The notes under the pieces are model-generated. The model saw only the letters and a program-made list of their open reading frames with translations, did no database searches and had not been told where the DNA came from. Shown here one piece after another: positions 19,601-26,671 of a stretch of 62,019 nt of DNA. The DNA is from Planctomycetota bacterium (lineage in GTDB: Bacteria; Planctomycetota; GCA-002687715; DRQF01). How positions within the stretch are numbered: position 1 is the stretch's first letter; the number at the start of each line of letters is the position of its first letter. The stretch lies in the NCBI GenBank assembly GCA_011369445.1, contig DRQF01000090.1:1-62019 (forward strand). The letters are read 5' to 3'. The position numbers were made by a program, and so were the translations under genes.

Positions 19601-19712
19601 GGTAGCAGTGCTCGGACAGCAGGGAGCGGACCGCTTCCGCCTGCTGACAGGAGGCCACCCGAGCCAAGATGGCGACCGGCAAGAGGACGTAGAACAGAAG
19701 GGAACGGACCAT
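16638..19712 (-). CDS. DUF1549/DUF1553 (PSCyt1-PSCyt2-PSD1) cytochrome protein
   Basis: The protein has 1024 residues with a cleavable or lipid-type signal ([18 protein letters not shown]). An N-terminal Planctomycete-type cytochrome domain carries CYRCH (about residues 36-40) and the DDRMPP segment. A PSCyt2/DUF1549 domain (about 140-350) contains the second site, [19 protein letters not shown]. The middle section is a beta-rich concanavalin-like region. The C-terminal DUF1553/PSD1 domain (about 700-970) has [24 protein letters not shown] and [10 protein letters not shown]. Size and order match the standard family. These proteins are exported and considered part of polysaccharide or peptide degradation in Planctomycetota, but the reaction is unknown. 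The gene is first in a two-gene operon with the DUF1501 gene. Confidence 0.9.
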   Translation of the reverse strand: [1024 protein letters not shown]

Positions 19713-19775
19713 GGGTGGTCGATCCTAGGGATCCTCTCCACTTGTGCAAGACGAGGCCTGCAAGCCTGGGATGTA

Positions 19776-19808
19776 GAAGAGGCCGCCGGGTCGACCGGCG
19801 GCCTCTTC
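19776..19808 (-). terminator. Perfect 14-bp inverted repeat, probable terminator of the peroxiredoxin gene
   Basis: GAAGAGGCCGCCGG and CCGGCGGCCTCTTC form a perfect 14-base-pair stem with a 5-base loop. It sits 38 bases after the peroxiredoxin stop codon and before the start of the next gene on the same strand. There is no T-run after it on either strand, so it would be a Rho-assisted or structure-only terminator. Confidence 0.6.
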
Positions 19809-19846
19809 GCGCGGGGCCCGAGGTGACTCGGGAGGACCGTGCTCAC

Positions 19847-20317
19847 TCAGTCGCCCAGCTCCTTGGCCTTGCCGAGGAGATCCTGGGGATCGCGGTATCC
19901 GGCGGGGCCGACCGACTCGGCCCACGCGACCGTGCCGTCCTTCTTGACCAGGACGGTGGCGCGATCACTGATGCCAGCATTGTCGAGCCACAGGCCGTAA
20001 GCCTGGGCGACCTGGCCCTTCGGATGGAAGTCGGCCAGCAGCGGGAACTTCACCGTGCCGAAACCGTTGGACCATGCCTTGTGGCAGAACTTGGAATCCA
20101 CGGAGATACCCAGAACCTGGGTATCGCAGCCTTCGAACTCTTCGAGAAGAGCGTTCAGGCCGGGGATCTCCCGACTTCACGTAGGGGTGAAGTCGAGGGG
20201 GTAGAAGACCAGCAAGACGTTGTTCTTGCCCTTGAAGTCCGAGAGCTTCACTTTCGAGTCGAGGTGGGACTCGAGCTCGAAGTCGGGAGCCTCGGCGCCG
20301 ACAGAGATGATGGACAT
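19847..20317 (-). CDS. Peroxiredoxin with in-frame TGA at the peroxidatic cysteine codon (probable selenoprotein)
   Basis: The gene has 157 codons from ATG at 20317, with AGAAGG nine bases upstream. Codon 47 (20177-20179) is TGA, and reading continues in the same frame to a normal stop. The protein starts [18 protein letters not shown]. Around codon 47 it reads FYPLDFTPT, then TGA, then [11 protein letters not shown]. Peroxiredoxins carry the active-site motif PxxxTxxC; here P40, T44 and the TGA at 47 fill it exactly, so the TGA replaces only the catalytic cysteine. Downstream motifs are intact ([37 protein letters not shown]). Selenocysteine at this position is known in some bacterial peroxiredoxins. 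The protein reduces peroxides in the cytoplasm and resembles the AhpE/one-cysteine group; C64 and C78 are other thiols. A plain nonsense mutation or sequencing error is the alternative. Sec-decoding genes are not in this window. Confidence 0.82.
20129..20160 (-). promoter_or_regulatory. Candidate bacterial SECIS hairpin just after the TGA codon
   Basis: On the minus strand, counting the U of UGA as base 1, bases 20-51 fold into a hairpin of 4, 3 and 5 base pairs: GCCU with AGGC, GAA with UUC and CUCUU with AAGAG. There is a two-base bulge on each side and a CUCG loop at bases 34-37. Bacterial SECIS elements lie within the coding region right after the UGA and need a stem-loop at about this distance, with a G in the loop. 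The fold is drawn by eye, and such elements vary widely in sequence. Confidence 0.45.
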
Positions 20318-20380
20318 GAGTTTGATTCCTTCTCGTGGGCGCCCGCTTTCACACCGGGCGCCGATCCATGAATGTGGCGT

Positions 20381-20409
20381 ATTCTACGCCGAAACCGCGA
20401 CAGCTTCAC
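20381..20409 (-). promoter_or_regulatory. Weak sigma70-like promoter candidate for the peroxiredoxin gene
   Basis: On the minus strand, GTGAAG (20404-20409) is followed after 17 bases by TAGAAT (20381-20386). The -10 matches consensus at five of six positions and the -35 at only three. It would give the peroxiredoxin gene its own transcript with a leader of about 55 bases. It fits a gene bounded by its own terminator. Confidence 0.3.
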
Positions 20410-20426
20410 GGGATTCCGCCGGGCCC

Positions 20427-21254
20427 TCAGGTCAGGCGGCGCTGCCACGCGTCCAATGCCTGGTGATCGGAAAGGTCATACCTCAAGGGAGTCAGCGTAA
20501 TGTGCCCGGCCTTCAGGGCTTCGACGTCCGTCCCCGCATCGGTCGCCCTGAAATCAAGGCCGCCGCCGACGAGCCAATAGTAGGCTTGGCGGTAGGGGCT
20601 CTCCCTGCGCTCGTAGCGATCTCTCATGCCGTGGGTGTTCATCGGAGCGACTCGCAGCTTCGGGGCTTCGCCTAGCTGCGGGTCGGCACCCACCGGGAGT
20701 TTCGGGAAGTTCACGCTGAGGCAGGAGTGCTGGGCGGGCATGCCGTCTTCGAGGATTCTCTCGAGTGTCCGCCGGACGCGCCGGGCGACCCGGGGCCAGT
20801 CGGGGATCGTTCCTCCCATGAACTGGCTGAGGGCCAAGCTGGGGACACCCAGGAAGGCGGCTTCGATCGCCGCGGCGACGGTGCCGGAATAGATGACATT
20901 GATCCCGGCGTTCGCCCCGGCGTTGATGCCGGACAAGACGAGGTCGGGCTTCGATCCCTCACCGAAACGCTCCGGCCAAAGAGCCTGCAGAGCGAGCTTG
21001 ACGCAGTCCGCGGGGCGACCGTTGACCGCCACCCAACTGACGTGCTCAGAATCGGAGGGATACTCGGCGACCATCAAGGGTTCGGCGAAGGTGATCCCGT
21101 GGCTGGCTGCGGACTGAACCGTTTCCGGCGCCACGACCATGATCTCGTCGGCGAAGGGGCGGGGAGACTCCGGGTCCTCGCCCGCGAGAACGCGGACCAA
21201 AGCCCGAATTCCGTCCGCTCGGATGCCGTCGTCGTTGGTGATGAGGATGCGCAT
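20427..21254 (-). CDS. surE: 5'/3'-nucleotidase SurE
   Basis: The protein has 275 residues from ATG at 21254; the frame is open for 34 more codons upstream, but those do not resemble SurE. It begins MRILITNDDGI, the diagnostic SurE motif whose two aspartates bind the catalytic divalent metal. VVAPETVQSAASHGITF holds the conserved serine loop. LVLSGINAGANAGINVIYSGTV is the second metal/substrate motif, and GTVAAAIEAAFLGVPSLALS follows it. SurE removes phosphate from nucleoside monophosphates in the cytoplasm and is linked to stress survival and stationary phase. The length is typical. It lies upstream of the peroxiredoxin gene on the same strand with a 109-base gap, and just downstream of the membrane Ser/Thr kinase gene. 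Confidence 0.93.
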   Translation of the reverse strand: MRILITNDDGIRADGIRALVRVLAGEDPESPRPFADEIMVVAPETVQSAASHGITFAEPLMVAEYPSDSEHVSWVAVNGRPADCVKLALQALWPERFGEGSKPDLVLSGINAGANAGINVIYSGTVAAAIEAAFLGVPSLALSQFMGGTIPDWPRVARRVRRTLERILEDGMPAQHSCLSVNFPKLPVGADPQLGEAPKLRVAPMNTHGMRDRYERRESPYRQAYYWLVGGGLDFRATDAGTDVEALKAGHITLTPLRYDLSDHQALDAWQRRLT

Positions 21255-21298
21255 GGCCCACTGTATCCGGCCGGCGACGGGAATCCACCGGCATCGCC

Positions 21299-22885
21299 CT
21301 AATCTGGCCGCGTGGGCTCGGATTTCCAGACCGATCGCGCCCTGTTCTGAGTCCACGCCTGATCGAGGGGAACGGCCCGGAGCGCCTCCGACAGCTCCCC
21401 GGCGGTCCGGAAGCGTTGATCGGGAGACTTGCTGAGGAGCCTCAGAACGATGGCGTCGAACTCCGGAGGGATGGCCTGGGAGGTGGCCTGGCTCGGCGCC
21501 CGAGGCTCGGTCTTCAGATGGTCGATGGCCATTTGCATCCCGTTGTCGGCCTCAAAGACGTACCGGCCCGTCAGGAGCCAGAAAGCAACGCAGCCCAGGG
21601 AATACAGATCGGCGCGGCCGTCCAGGTCATCTTTTTCCTCCAGTTGCTCTGGTGAGATGAAGGCGGGAGTCCCCACCGTGCCCACCTGAGTGAGCCTGGA
21701 ATCGGCTCCCGTGATCTGCTGCCGCCTCAGCACGAGCCCGAAGTCCAAAACCTTGACGAAATCCACCGTCAAGCCCATCCGACATGTGAAGATGTTGGCC
21801 GGTTTGACGTCGCGGTGAATCAGGCCCAACGCATGGGCCTCGGCAAGCGATTGGCACACCTGATCCAAAAGATGGATGACCCGTTCGGGGGGAAGGGGGC
21901 CCAGCTCCTTGACCAGGTCCCTGAGATTCATCCCCTCGAGATACTCCATGGCCATGTAGAAGGCGCCATCGGGAGTCACACCGAAGTCGTAGACCTCGAC
22001 GGTGTGAGGGGAACGCAACTGGGCCGTGGCCCGCGCTTCCTGAGCAAAGCGCTTCTGGATGACGGTGATCTCTTCATGTCCGATGCGTCCGTCCAAGCGA
22101 ATCAACTTGATGGCGGCCGGTCGCTGCAGAAGCGCGTGACGCGCCTTCCAGACCTCCCCCATCCCGCCCGCCCCGAATCTCTCGGTGAGCTGGTATTGCC
22201 CCATCCTCCTGAGACGTGTGGTCTCCCGCTTGAGCGAATAGACGACATGACTGCCGTAGAGGGCGATCATGGCTCCCGTCAGCACCACCATGAGCGACCC
22301 CGAGAGGAGATCCACGTTGATGATCTCCATGGCGGCGGGCGCCTTCGCGACGTAGGCGGCGTGGAGCGGGACGAAAAGGGGCAAAAGGAGCATCGGTACC
22401 ACGACGAAGGCTGCCTTCTGCCATCGTCCGGGGATGATCAAGCCGTAGAGGATCGCCAGAGTGAAACACCCCGTCGTGAGCTCATGAATCGAATCGGTGA
22501 TCTCGATGGGCGCCTCCGGTCCCGTCGCTCGGACCATCTGGATGTAGTACTTAGCCGACATGAAGAGGGCCACGGAGAGAAACAAGAACACTTCCGTAGC
22601 CCTGAGGGCGGAAAGCCCACGGATCCACTCGAAGTGAAGTCCCAAGAAGACCGCCCCCATCAGGATGCAGAGAACGATATGCACGGGAACGATCGGATGG
22701 GTGTGGAGGACGAAGTAGATCTCCCGCACCAAGAAAAGGGTCAGTCCGATGAACATCACCAGCGCGACCGCCTTCAGGCGGCGCGCCAGAAAACCCTCGG
22801 CTTCGAGTGCAGCGTCTCCGCGAGAGTCCAAGATGAGTTGCACTTGGCGAAGCGGCGACCGATCTTCGGGATGCTTGGTGTTCAT
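21299..22885 (-). CDS. Serine/threonine protein kinase with N-terminal six-TM membrane domain
   Basis: The protein has 528 residues. Residues about 38-220 hold roughly six hydrophobic helices (for example AVALVMFIGLTLFLV and LLSGSLMVVLTGAMIALYG), followed at about 230-500 by a complete Hanks-type kinase domain. The motifs are all present: glycine loop FGAGGMGEVW, lysine in AAIKLIRLD, catalytic loop LIHRDVKPANIF, DFG in KVLDFGLVL, and GTPAFISPEQ in the activation segment. The kinase is cytoplasmic and phosphorylates Ser/Thr of unknown targets. Most bacterial kinases put the kinase domain first and a membrane anchor after it; here a multi-TM domain comes first and may sense membrane state. The gene diverges from the methyltransferase gene and lies 44 bases upstream of surE. 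Confidence 0.9.
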   Translation of the reverse strand: MNTKHPEDRSPLRQVQLILDSRGDAALEAEGFLARRLKAVALVMFIGLTLFLVREIYFVLHTHPIVPVHIVLCILMGAVFLGLHFEWIRGLSALRATEVFLFLSVALFMSAKYYIQMVRATGPEAPIEITDSIHELTTGCFTLAILYGLIIPGRWQKAAFVVVPMLLLPLFVPLHAAYVAKAPAAMEIINVDLLSGSLMVVLTGAMIALYGSHVVYSLKRETTRLRRMGQYQLTERFGAGGMGEVWKARHALLQRPAAIKLIRLDGRIGHEEITVIQKRFAQEARATAQLRSPHTVEVYDFGVTPDGAFYMAMEYLEGMNLRDLVKELGPLPPERVIHLLDQVCQSLAEAHALGLIHRDVKPANIFTCRMGLTVDFVKVLDFGLVLRRQQITGADSRLTQVGTVGTPAFISPEQLEEKDDLDGRADLYSLGCVAFWLLTGRYVFEADNGMQMAIDHLKTEPRAPSQATSQAIPPEFDAIVLRLLSKSPDQRFRTAGELSEALRAVPLDQAWTQNRARSVWKSEPTRPD

Positions 22886-23001
22886 GTCGCAACAGACTAT
22901 TCGGGGATGGTTTTTCCTTCCAGTTCACGACTCGCGGGTCGAATCCCCTCCCGCGCAAGCACCGGTTTTCGTGACCCACGGTTCCCGCATAGACTCCTCG
23001 A

Positions 23002-24282
23002 ATGGGACGACGCCGACGCAAGAAGGAATCCTTCGCACAGAAACGACTCAGGGAGGAGATGGAAGCGGGAGCGGCGCTTTCCACTCCGCTCTGCCCGGTC
23101 TGCGACGACTGCGGCGGATGCAGTTGGCAGCGGGTCCCCTACTCACGACAATTGGAATGGAAGGCCCAGCTCATCGAGGAGTCCGCTCGCGATCACCAGT
23201 TGGAGCTCCCCGAGCCCTGTGTCGTCGAGCCGTCGCCACTCACCTTCCAGTATCGGAACCACATGGAGTTCTCTTTCGCGGCCAAACGCTGGTTGACCAC
23301 CGCAGAGATCGCGTCGGGAAGGGATTTGGAACGGGGCTTCGCTCTCGGTCTCCATGCCCCGGGCGGGTTCGGTCGGGTCCTCGATTTGGAGGGCTGCCCT
23401 CTCCAAAGCTCGCGGGCGGACGAGGCCTTTCTCGTCGTCAAACAGTTCGCGGCGACTTCGGGACTTCCCGCTTGGGATGCGCGAACTCACGAGGGCTTTT
23501 GGCGCTACCTGATCCTCAAACGGGGTCACAACACGGGCGAACTTCTCGTCCATGTGGTCACGAGTCGTTCGGAGCGCGATCTCCTTTCGCGCCTGGCCGA
23601 GGACGTGTTTGCGCGCGTCGAGGGTGTCATGGGCGTCACCAACGGGGTGACGGAGCGCGTTGCCGACACCTCGGAAGGTGCGGTCGTGGAGACCATTGCG
23701 GGTCGCTCCTTCATCCACGAGAGGCTGGGTGGCCTCACGGTCGAGGTGGGTCCCATGAGTTTCTTCCAGCCCAACACCCTCGCCGCGGAGCGGATCGTCC
23801 AGATCGTGAAGGAGTTTGCCAGTTCAGTCCCCGCGGACCGGGTGATCGATCTTTTTTGCGGATCGGGGCTCCTCGGACTGTCCCTCGCGGCGGAGGCAAG
23901 GACGGTGACGGGCGTCGAGGTGGTTCGGGAGGCCCTGGATGCCGCGGAACGCAACGCACGTCTGAACGGCGCGCAGAACGTGCGATTCATCCAGGCGGAC
24001 CTGTTGCGCGGTTGGCCTTCGGACTTGCCGCAGGCCGCGGACTTAGTGGTCTGCGACCCTCCTCGGGCCGGATTCCATCCGAAAGCGCTTCGGGCGCTCA
24101 TCGCCATGGCGCCGGAGGCAATCCTCCACGTGGGTTGCAACCCGAAGACTCAGGCGCGGGATCTGGCCACCCTGATGCGAGAGGGTGGGTATCGGCCGAT
24201 CCGGAATGCGGCGGTGGATCAGTTTCCCAACACGCCTCACGTGGAGAACATCGTCCTGCTCGTCAAAGAATCCGGCTCTTGA
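23002..24282 (+). CDS. RNA (uracil-5-)-methyltransferase, RlmD/TrmA family with Fe-S cysteines
   Basis: The protein has 426 residues. The N-terminal cysteine cluster CPVCDDCGGCSWQ, together with C in EGCPLQS, matches the [4Fe-4S] cluster region of the RumA/RlmD group. The C-terminal half is a SAM-dependent methyltransferase domain: VIDLFCGSGLLGLSLA binds SAM, DPPRAGFHPKAL is motif IV, and HVGCNPKTQARDL holds the catalytic cysteine (usually SCNP). It methylates C5 of uracil in rRNA or tRNA in the cytoplasm; the exact position (for example U1939 of 23S rRNA) cannot be told from sequence. The TRAM domain usual at the N-terminus appears absent or very short. The last 20 bases overlap the convergent hydrolase gene. 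Confidence 0.87.
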   Translation: MGRRRRKKESFAQKRLREEMEAGAALSTPLCPVCDDCGGCSWQRVPYSRQLEWKAQLIEESARDHQLELPEPCVVEPSPLTFQYRNHMEFSFAAKRWLTTAEIASGRDLERGFALGLHAPGGFGRVLDLEGCPLQSSRADEAFLVVKQFAATSGLPAWDARTHEGFWRYLILKRGHNTGELLVHVVTSRSERDLLSRLAEDVFARVEGVMGVTNGVTERVADTSEGAVVETIAGRSFIHERLGGLTVEVGPMSFFQPNTLAAERIVQIVKEFASSVPADRVIDLFCGSGLLGLSLAAEARTVTGVEVVREALDAAERNARLNGAQNVRFIQADLLRGWPSDLPQAADLVVCDPPRAGFHPKALRALIAMAPEAILHVGCNPKTQARDLATLMREGGYRPIRNAAVDQFPNTPHVENIVLLVKESGS

Positions 24283-25126
24283 AATGCTCGATGGAGACCT
24301 GCGCCGCCTGCTCGAGTTGGGGTGTCGGGCCCGTGAAGGGGTGGCGGGCTCCAAAAACGTGATCGGCTCCGGGAACGACGATCTTGCGTGCGCGCCCCTT
24401 CGATAACGAGTGAAGCTCGTCCGCTTGGGACGATGGCACGGACGTGTCCTCATCCCCGTGGACGAGGAGCAAACGGTCCCCGAGTTCAGGGAGGACGCCG
24501 CGCACATCCAGGAATTCGGGAAGCGGGTGGACTTCGTCCCACCATTCCCGGGTCATTCGGATCACCTGGCCCGTCCGAGCATTGGCGACGTCCCAATACC
24601 CATTTTCCTGGAAGGATCGCGCGGCTTCGGCGCCCGGAACGCAGCTCGTGACGCTGGCCCAGGTGACCACGGCGCGAACCCCCGGCTCCAGACCGGCGAG
24701 AAGAACGTTGTACCCGCCTCTGCTGTGCCCGAGGAGACCGACCCGTCGGGGATCGAGTTCTTCGACCTGGGGGATCTCGTGGCGTCCCTCTCGGATTCCG
24801 TCCAGAAGAGCCTGAAGGTCCGCTCGTTCGAAGCTCGGGCGGTTGCGCGCAAAGAGTTCGGGGCGGGTGAACTCGGAGGCTTCCGTCCCCAGCCCGACGC
24901 CGTTGTGGGAGGTGTTGAAGCGAATCGCGGCAAGACCCGAGGCGGCGACACGGTCCGCCAACCACGGGAAGAATCCCCAATCCTTGAATCCCTTGAACCC
25001 GTGCTGGATCAAGACAACGGGAAACGGGCCTTTCCCTTCGGGAAGGTGGAGATCGAAGGTGACCGGGAGTCCCTCGGCGCCGGGCAGGCTCGCCGACGAG
25101 GGTGGGTGTGTCGGCGTGGAATCCAT
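24263..25126 (-). CDS. Alpha/beta hydrolase (dienelactone hydrolase-like)
   Basis: The protein has 287 residues from ATG at 25126, four bases after the previous stop and with TAGGT upstream. PVVLIQHGFKGFKDWGFFP contains the HGF oxyanion strand-loop. RVGLLGHSRGGYNVLLA carries the nucleophile elbow GHSRGG (Ser), LLLVHGDEDTSVPSSQ supplies the acid Asp, and VPGADHVFGARHPF supplies the catalytic His. The triad is complete, so it should be an active serine hydrolase of the cytoplasm. The substrate is unknown; the fold includes esterases, acyl-peptidases and dienelactone hydrolases. It is the last gene of a three-gene minus-strand run with a cysteine dioxygenase-like protein and a BtpA-like protein. 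Confidence 0.85.
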   Translation of the reverse strand: MDSTPTHPPSSASLPGAEGLPVTFDLHLPEGKGPFPVVLIQHGFKGFKDWGFFPWLADRVAASGLAAIRFNTSHNGVGLGTEASEFTRPELFARNRPSFERADLQALLDGIREGRHEIPQVEELDPRRVGLLGHSRGGYNVLLAGLEPGVRAVVTWASVTSCVPGAEAARSFQENGYWDVANARTGQVIRMTREWWDEVHPLPEFLDVRGVLPELGDRLLLVHGDEDTSVPSSQADELHSLSKGRARKIVVPGADHVFGARHPFTGPTPQLEQAAQVSIEHFKSRIL

Positions 25127-25130
25127 CGAC

Positions 25131-25688
25131 CTACAGGGCGTGGTGGAACTGAAGTTCCATCTGCTTCGTCCGTCCCGTCGCCGGATCATAGACCCGGCAG
25201 AGCTTGGCTGGGTCGCCGTAGGTGTGGATGGTCACCGCGGGACGGTCGGTGGGATTCAACATCTTGTGGATATTCTGGGAGCGCGGTGGGACGACCGTCG
25301 CAACGGCGCCCGGATCCAGGGTTACGGCGGGCAGGGGCTCGAGGTTTCCGTGGCCTTCTTCCGGGCCCTTGTAGTTGACAACGGCGACGGGCTCGCGCAG
25401 CACGCCGATGACGCCCCAGCTCTCATGGTCGTGGACCGGAGTCGAACATCGCCCCCCCCAGACGATCGCCATGACCGTGAAACGTCCTTCGGCATCCGCA
25501 TGGAGGAGGTTGCGGGTATAGGGGACATCTCCCAGTCCCTCGGAGAAACTCTCGGGGACGTTCCGCCATCCGGCGAGAAGGCGCTGTTTCAGGGGAACGA
25601 TCTCACGGACCAATTCCTGCGCATCCTTCCCCTCGTCAATGAGGGCCTCGATCGCGGCCACGTAGTCTTCAAGTGTCAGAGATTCCAT
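25131..25688 (-). CDS. Cysteine dioxygenase family (cupin) protein
   Basis: The protein has 185 residues from ATG at 25688. It is a cupin with STPVHDHESWGVIGVL, which gives two iron-ligand histidines (HDH), and NIHKMLNP, which gives the third. PAVTIHTYGDPAKLCRVYD matches the segment after the active site in bacterial thiol dioxygenases. These enzymes use Fe(II) and oxygen to convert cysteine, or a related thiol such as 3-mercaptopropionate, to a sulfinic acid in the cytoplasm. The mammalian cross-linked cysteine is not apparent, as usual for bacterial members. It lies between a BtpA-family gene (79 bases upstream) and a hydrolase gene (4 bases downstream). No shared pathway is obvious. Confidence 0.83.
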   Translation of the reverse strand: MESLTLEDYVAAIEALIDEGKDAQELVREIVPLKQRLLAGWRNVPESFSEGLGDVPYTRNLLHADAEGRFTVMAIVWGGRCSTPVHDHESWGVIGVLREPVAVVNYKGPEEGHGNLEPLPAVTLDPGAVATVVPPRSQNIHKMLNPTDRPAVTIHTYGDPAKLCRVYDPATGRTKQMELQFHHAL

Positions 25689-25767
25689 GAGAGTCCTCGT
25701 GTCAGGTTGGCCGAGCGGCGGAGTGGTGGGGGTGAGTATACGGGGCGAGGCCGGCTCTGTCCAAGAA

Positions 25768-26592
25768 TCATGGGTTCCGGCAGCGATTCCGCAACTCGTC
25801 GAAGAGGGACGCAAAGGCCCTCAGTCTCCGGGGGGCGACGGGAGCTTCGACATAGCCCCCCTCCTTGAGGGCGGAACCCACGATCACGCCGTCGGCGTGG
25901 GAGAGGAGCGACTCCAGGTTCTCCATGCATGCGCCGCTCCCTACCAGAATGCGTGCCGTGGGGAGTTGATGCCGCAGGTCCTCCAGCTGCTGGACATCCA
26001 CGGCTTCGCCGGTCGCCTGGCCCGAGAGAATGACCGCGTCGGCGAGGCCCCGCTGAATCGTGGATCGCGCGGCGGTGACGAGGGGGGGATGATAAAGGGG
26101 GGAGGAAAACTTGACGTCCACGTCGGCCAGCACTTTGACTCGAGGACACAGGGCCTTGCGGCGCCGCATGAGTTCGGCGCCGCGGCCTTCGACGATACCC
26201 TGGTCCGTCGCCACGACGCCCGTGAGGACGTTGACCCTGATGAAATCGGCGCCCGAGGCCGCAACGACGCCCAGGGCGCCCAGCGCGTCGTTTCTGAGTA
26301 GGTTCAGCCCAAGGGGAAGGCTGCATTCCCGCCGGATTCGGTCCAGGAGGATTCCCGCAGCCGTTCTGACCTCGGGGGGGTTCTCTTCCTTGAAGAAGGG
26401 GGCATCACCGTGGTTCTCGACGAGAATCGCGTCCACCCCAGCATCCCGGTAGAGGAGGGCGTCGGCGAGAGCTCCCTGGTAGATGGTTTCGAATCCAGAA
26501 TCGTCGCCCCTGGGACTCCCCGGGAGGGGAGGCAGGTGGAGGACGGCGATCATGACCTTGCCCCGTTTCTCCATGACATCGATCAGATCCAT
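25768..26592 (-). CDS. BtpA/SgcQ family TIM-barrel protein
   Basis: The protein has 274 residues, with GAGGAGAGGAC in front of the ATG. MIAVLHLPPLPGSPRGDDSGF is the family's N-terminal strand. AGVDAILVENHGDAPF, GLNLLRNDALGALGVVAASG, FIRVNVLTGVVATDQGI and DGVIVGSALKEGG are the barrel strands typical of BtpA. In cyanobacteria BtpA supports photosystem I; in other bacteria the family's reaction is unknown, although the barrel resembles nucleotide- or sugar-phosphate-binding enzymes. Here there is no photosynthetic context, so only the family is asserted. The gene is first in the minus-strand trio and divergent from a secreted protein gene. Confidence 0.85.
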   Translation of the reverse strand: MDLIDVMEKRGKVMIAVLHLPPLPGSPRGDDSGFETIYQGALADALLYRDAGVDAILVENHGDAPFFKEENPPEVRTAAGILLDRIRRECSLPLGLNLLRNDALGALGVVAASGADFIRVNVLTGVVATDQGIVEGRGAELMRRRKALCPRVKVLADVDVKFSSPLYHPPLVTAARSTIQRGLADAVILSGQATGEAVDVQQLEDLRHQLPTARILVGSGACMENLESLLSHADGVIVGSALKEGGYVEAPVAPRRLRAFASLFDELRNRCRNP

Positions 26593-26671
26593 GTCCTCTC
26601 CTCAAGGTTCGAGCCCCGGACGACCGAATGAATATGAAGGAACTCGATGGACAAGGGAAGGGTCACCCTCC

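Noticed and set aside
20177-20317. Peroxiredoxin as a pseudogene
   Set aside because: The only disruption is TGA at the catalytic cysteine; the rest of the frame and motifs are intact. Selenocysteine explains this better, though it is not proven.
25131-26592. A common pathway for the BtpA, cysteine dioxygenase and hydrolase genes
   Set aside because: They are co-directional and close, but no shared substrate can be argued from sequence.
26593-26620. GGTTCGAGCCCCGG, which looks like a tRNA T-arm
   Set aside because: No acceptor stem, anticodon arm or D-arm can be placed around it, and it adjoins the BtpA start.
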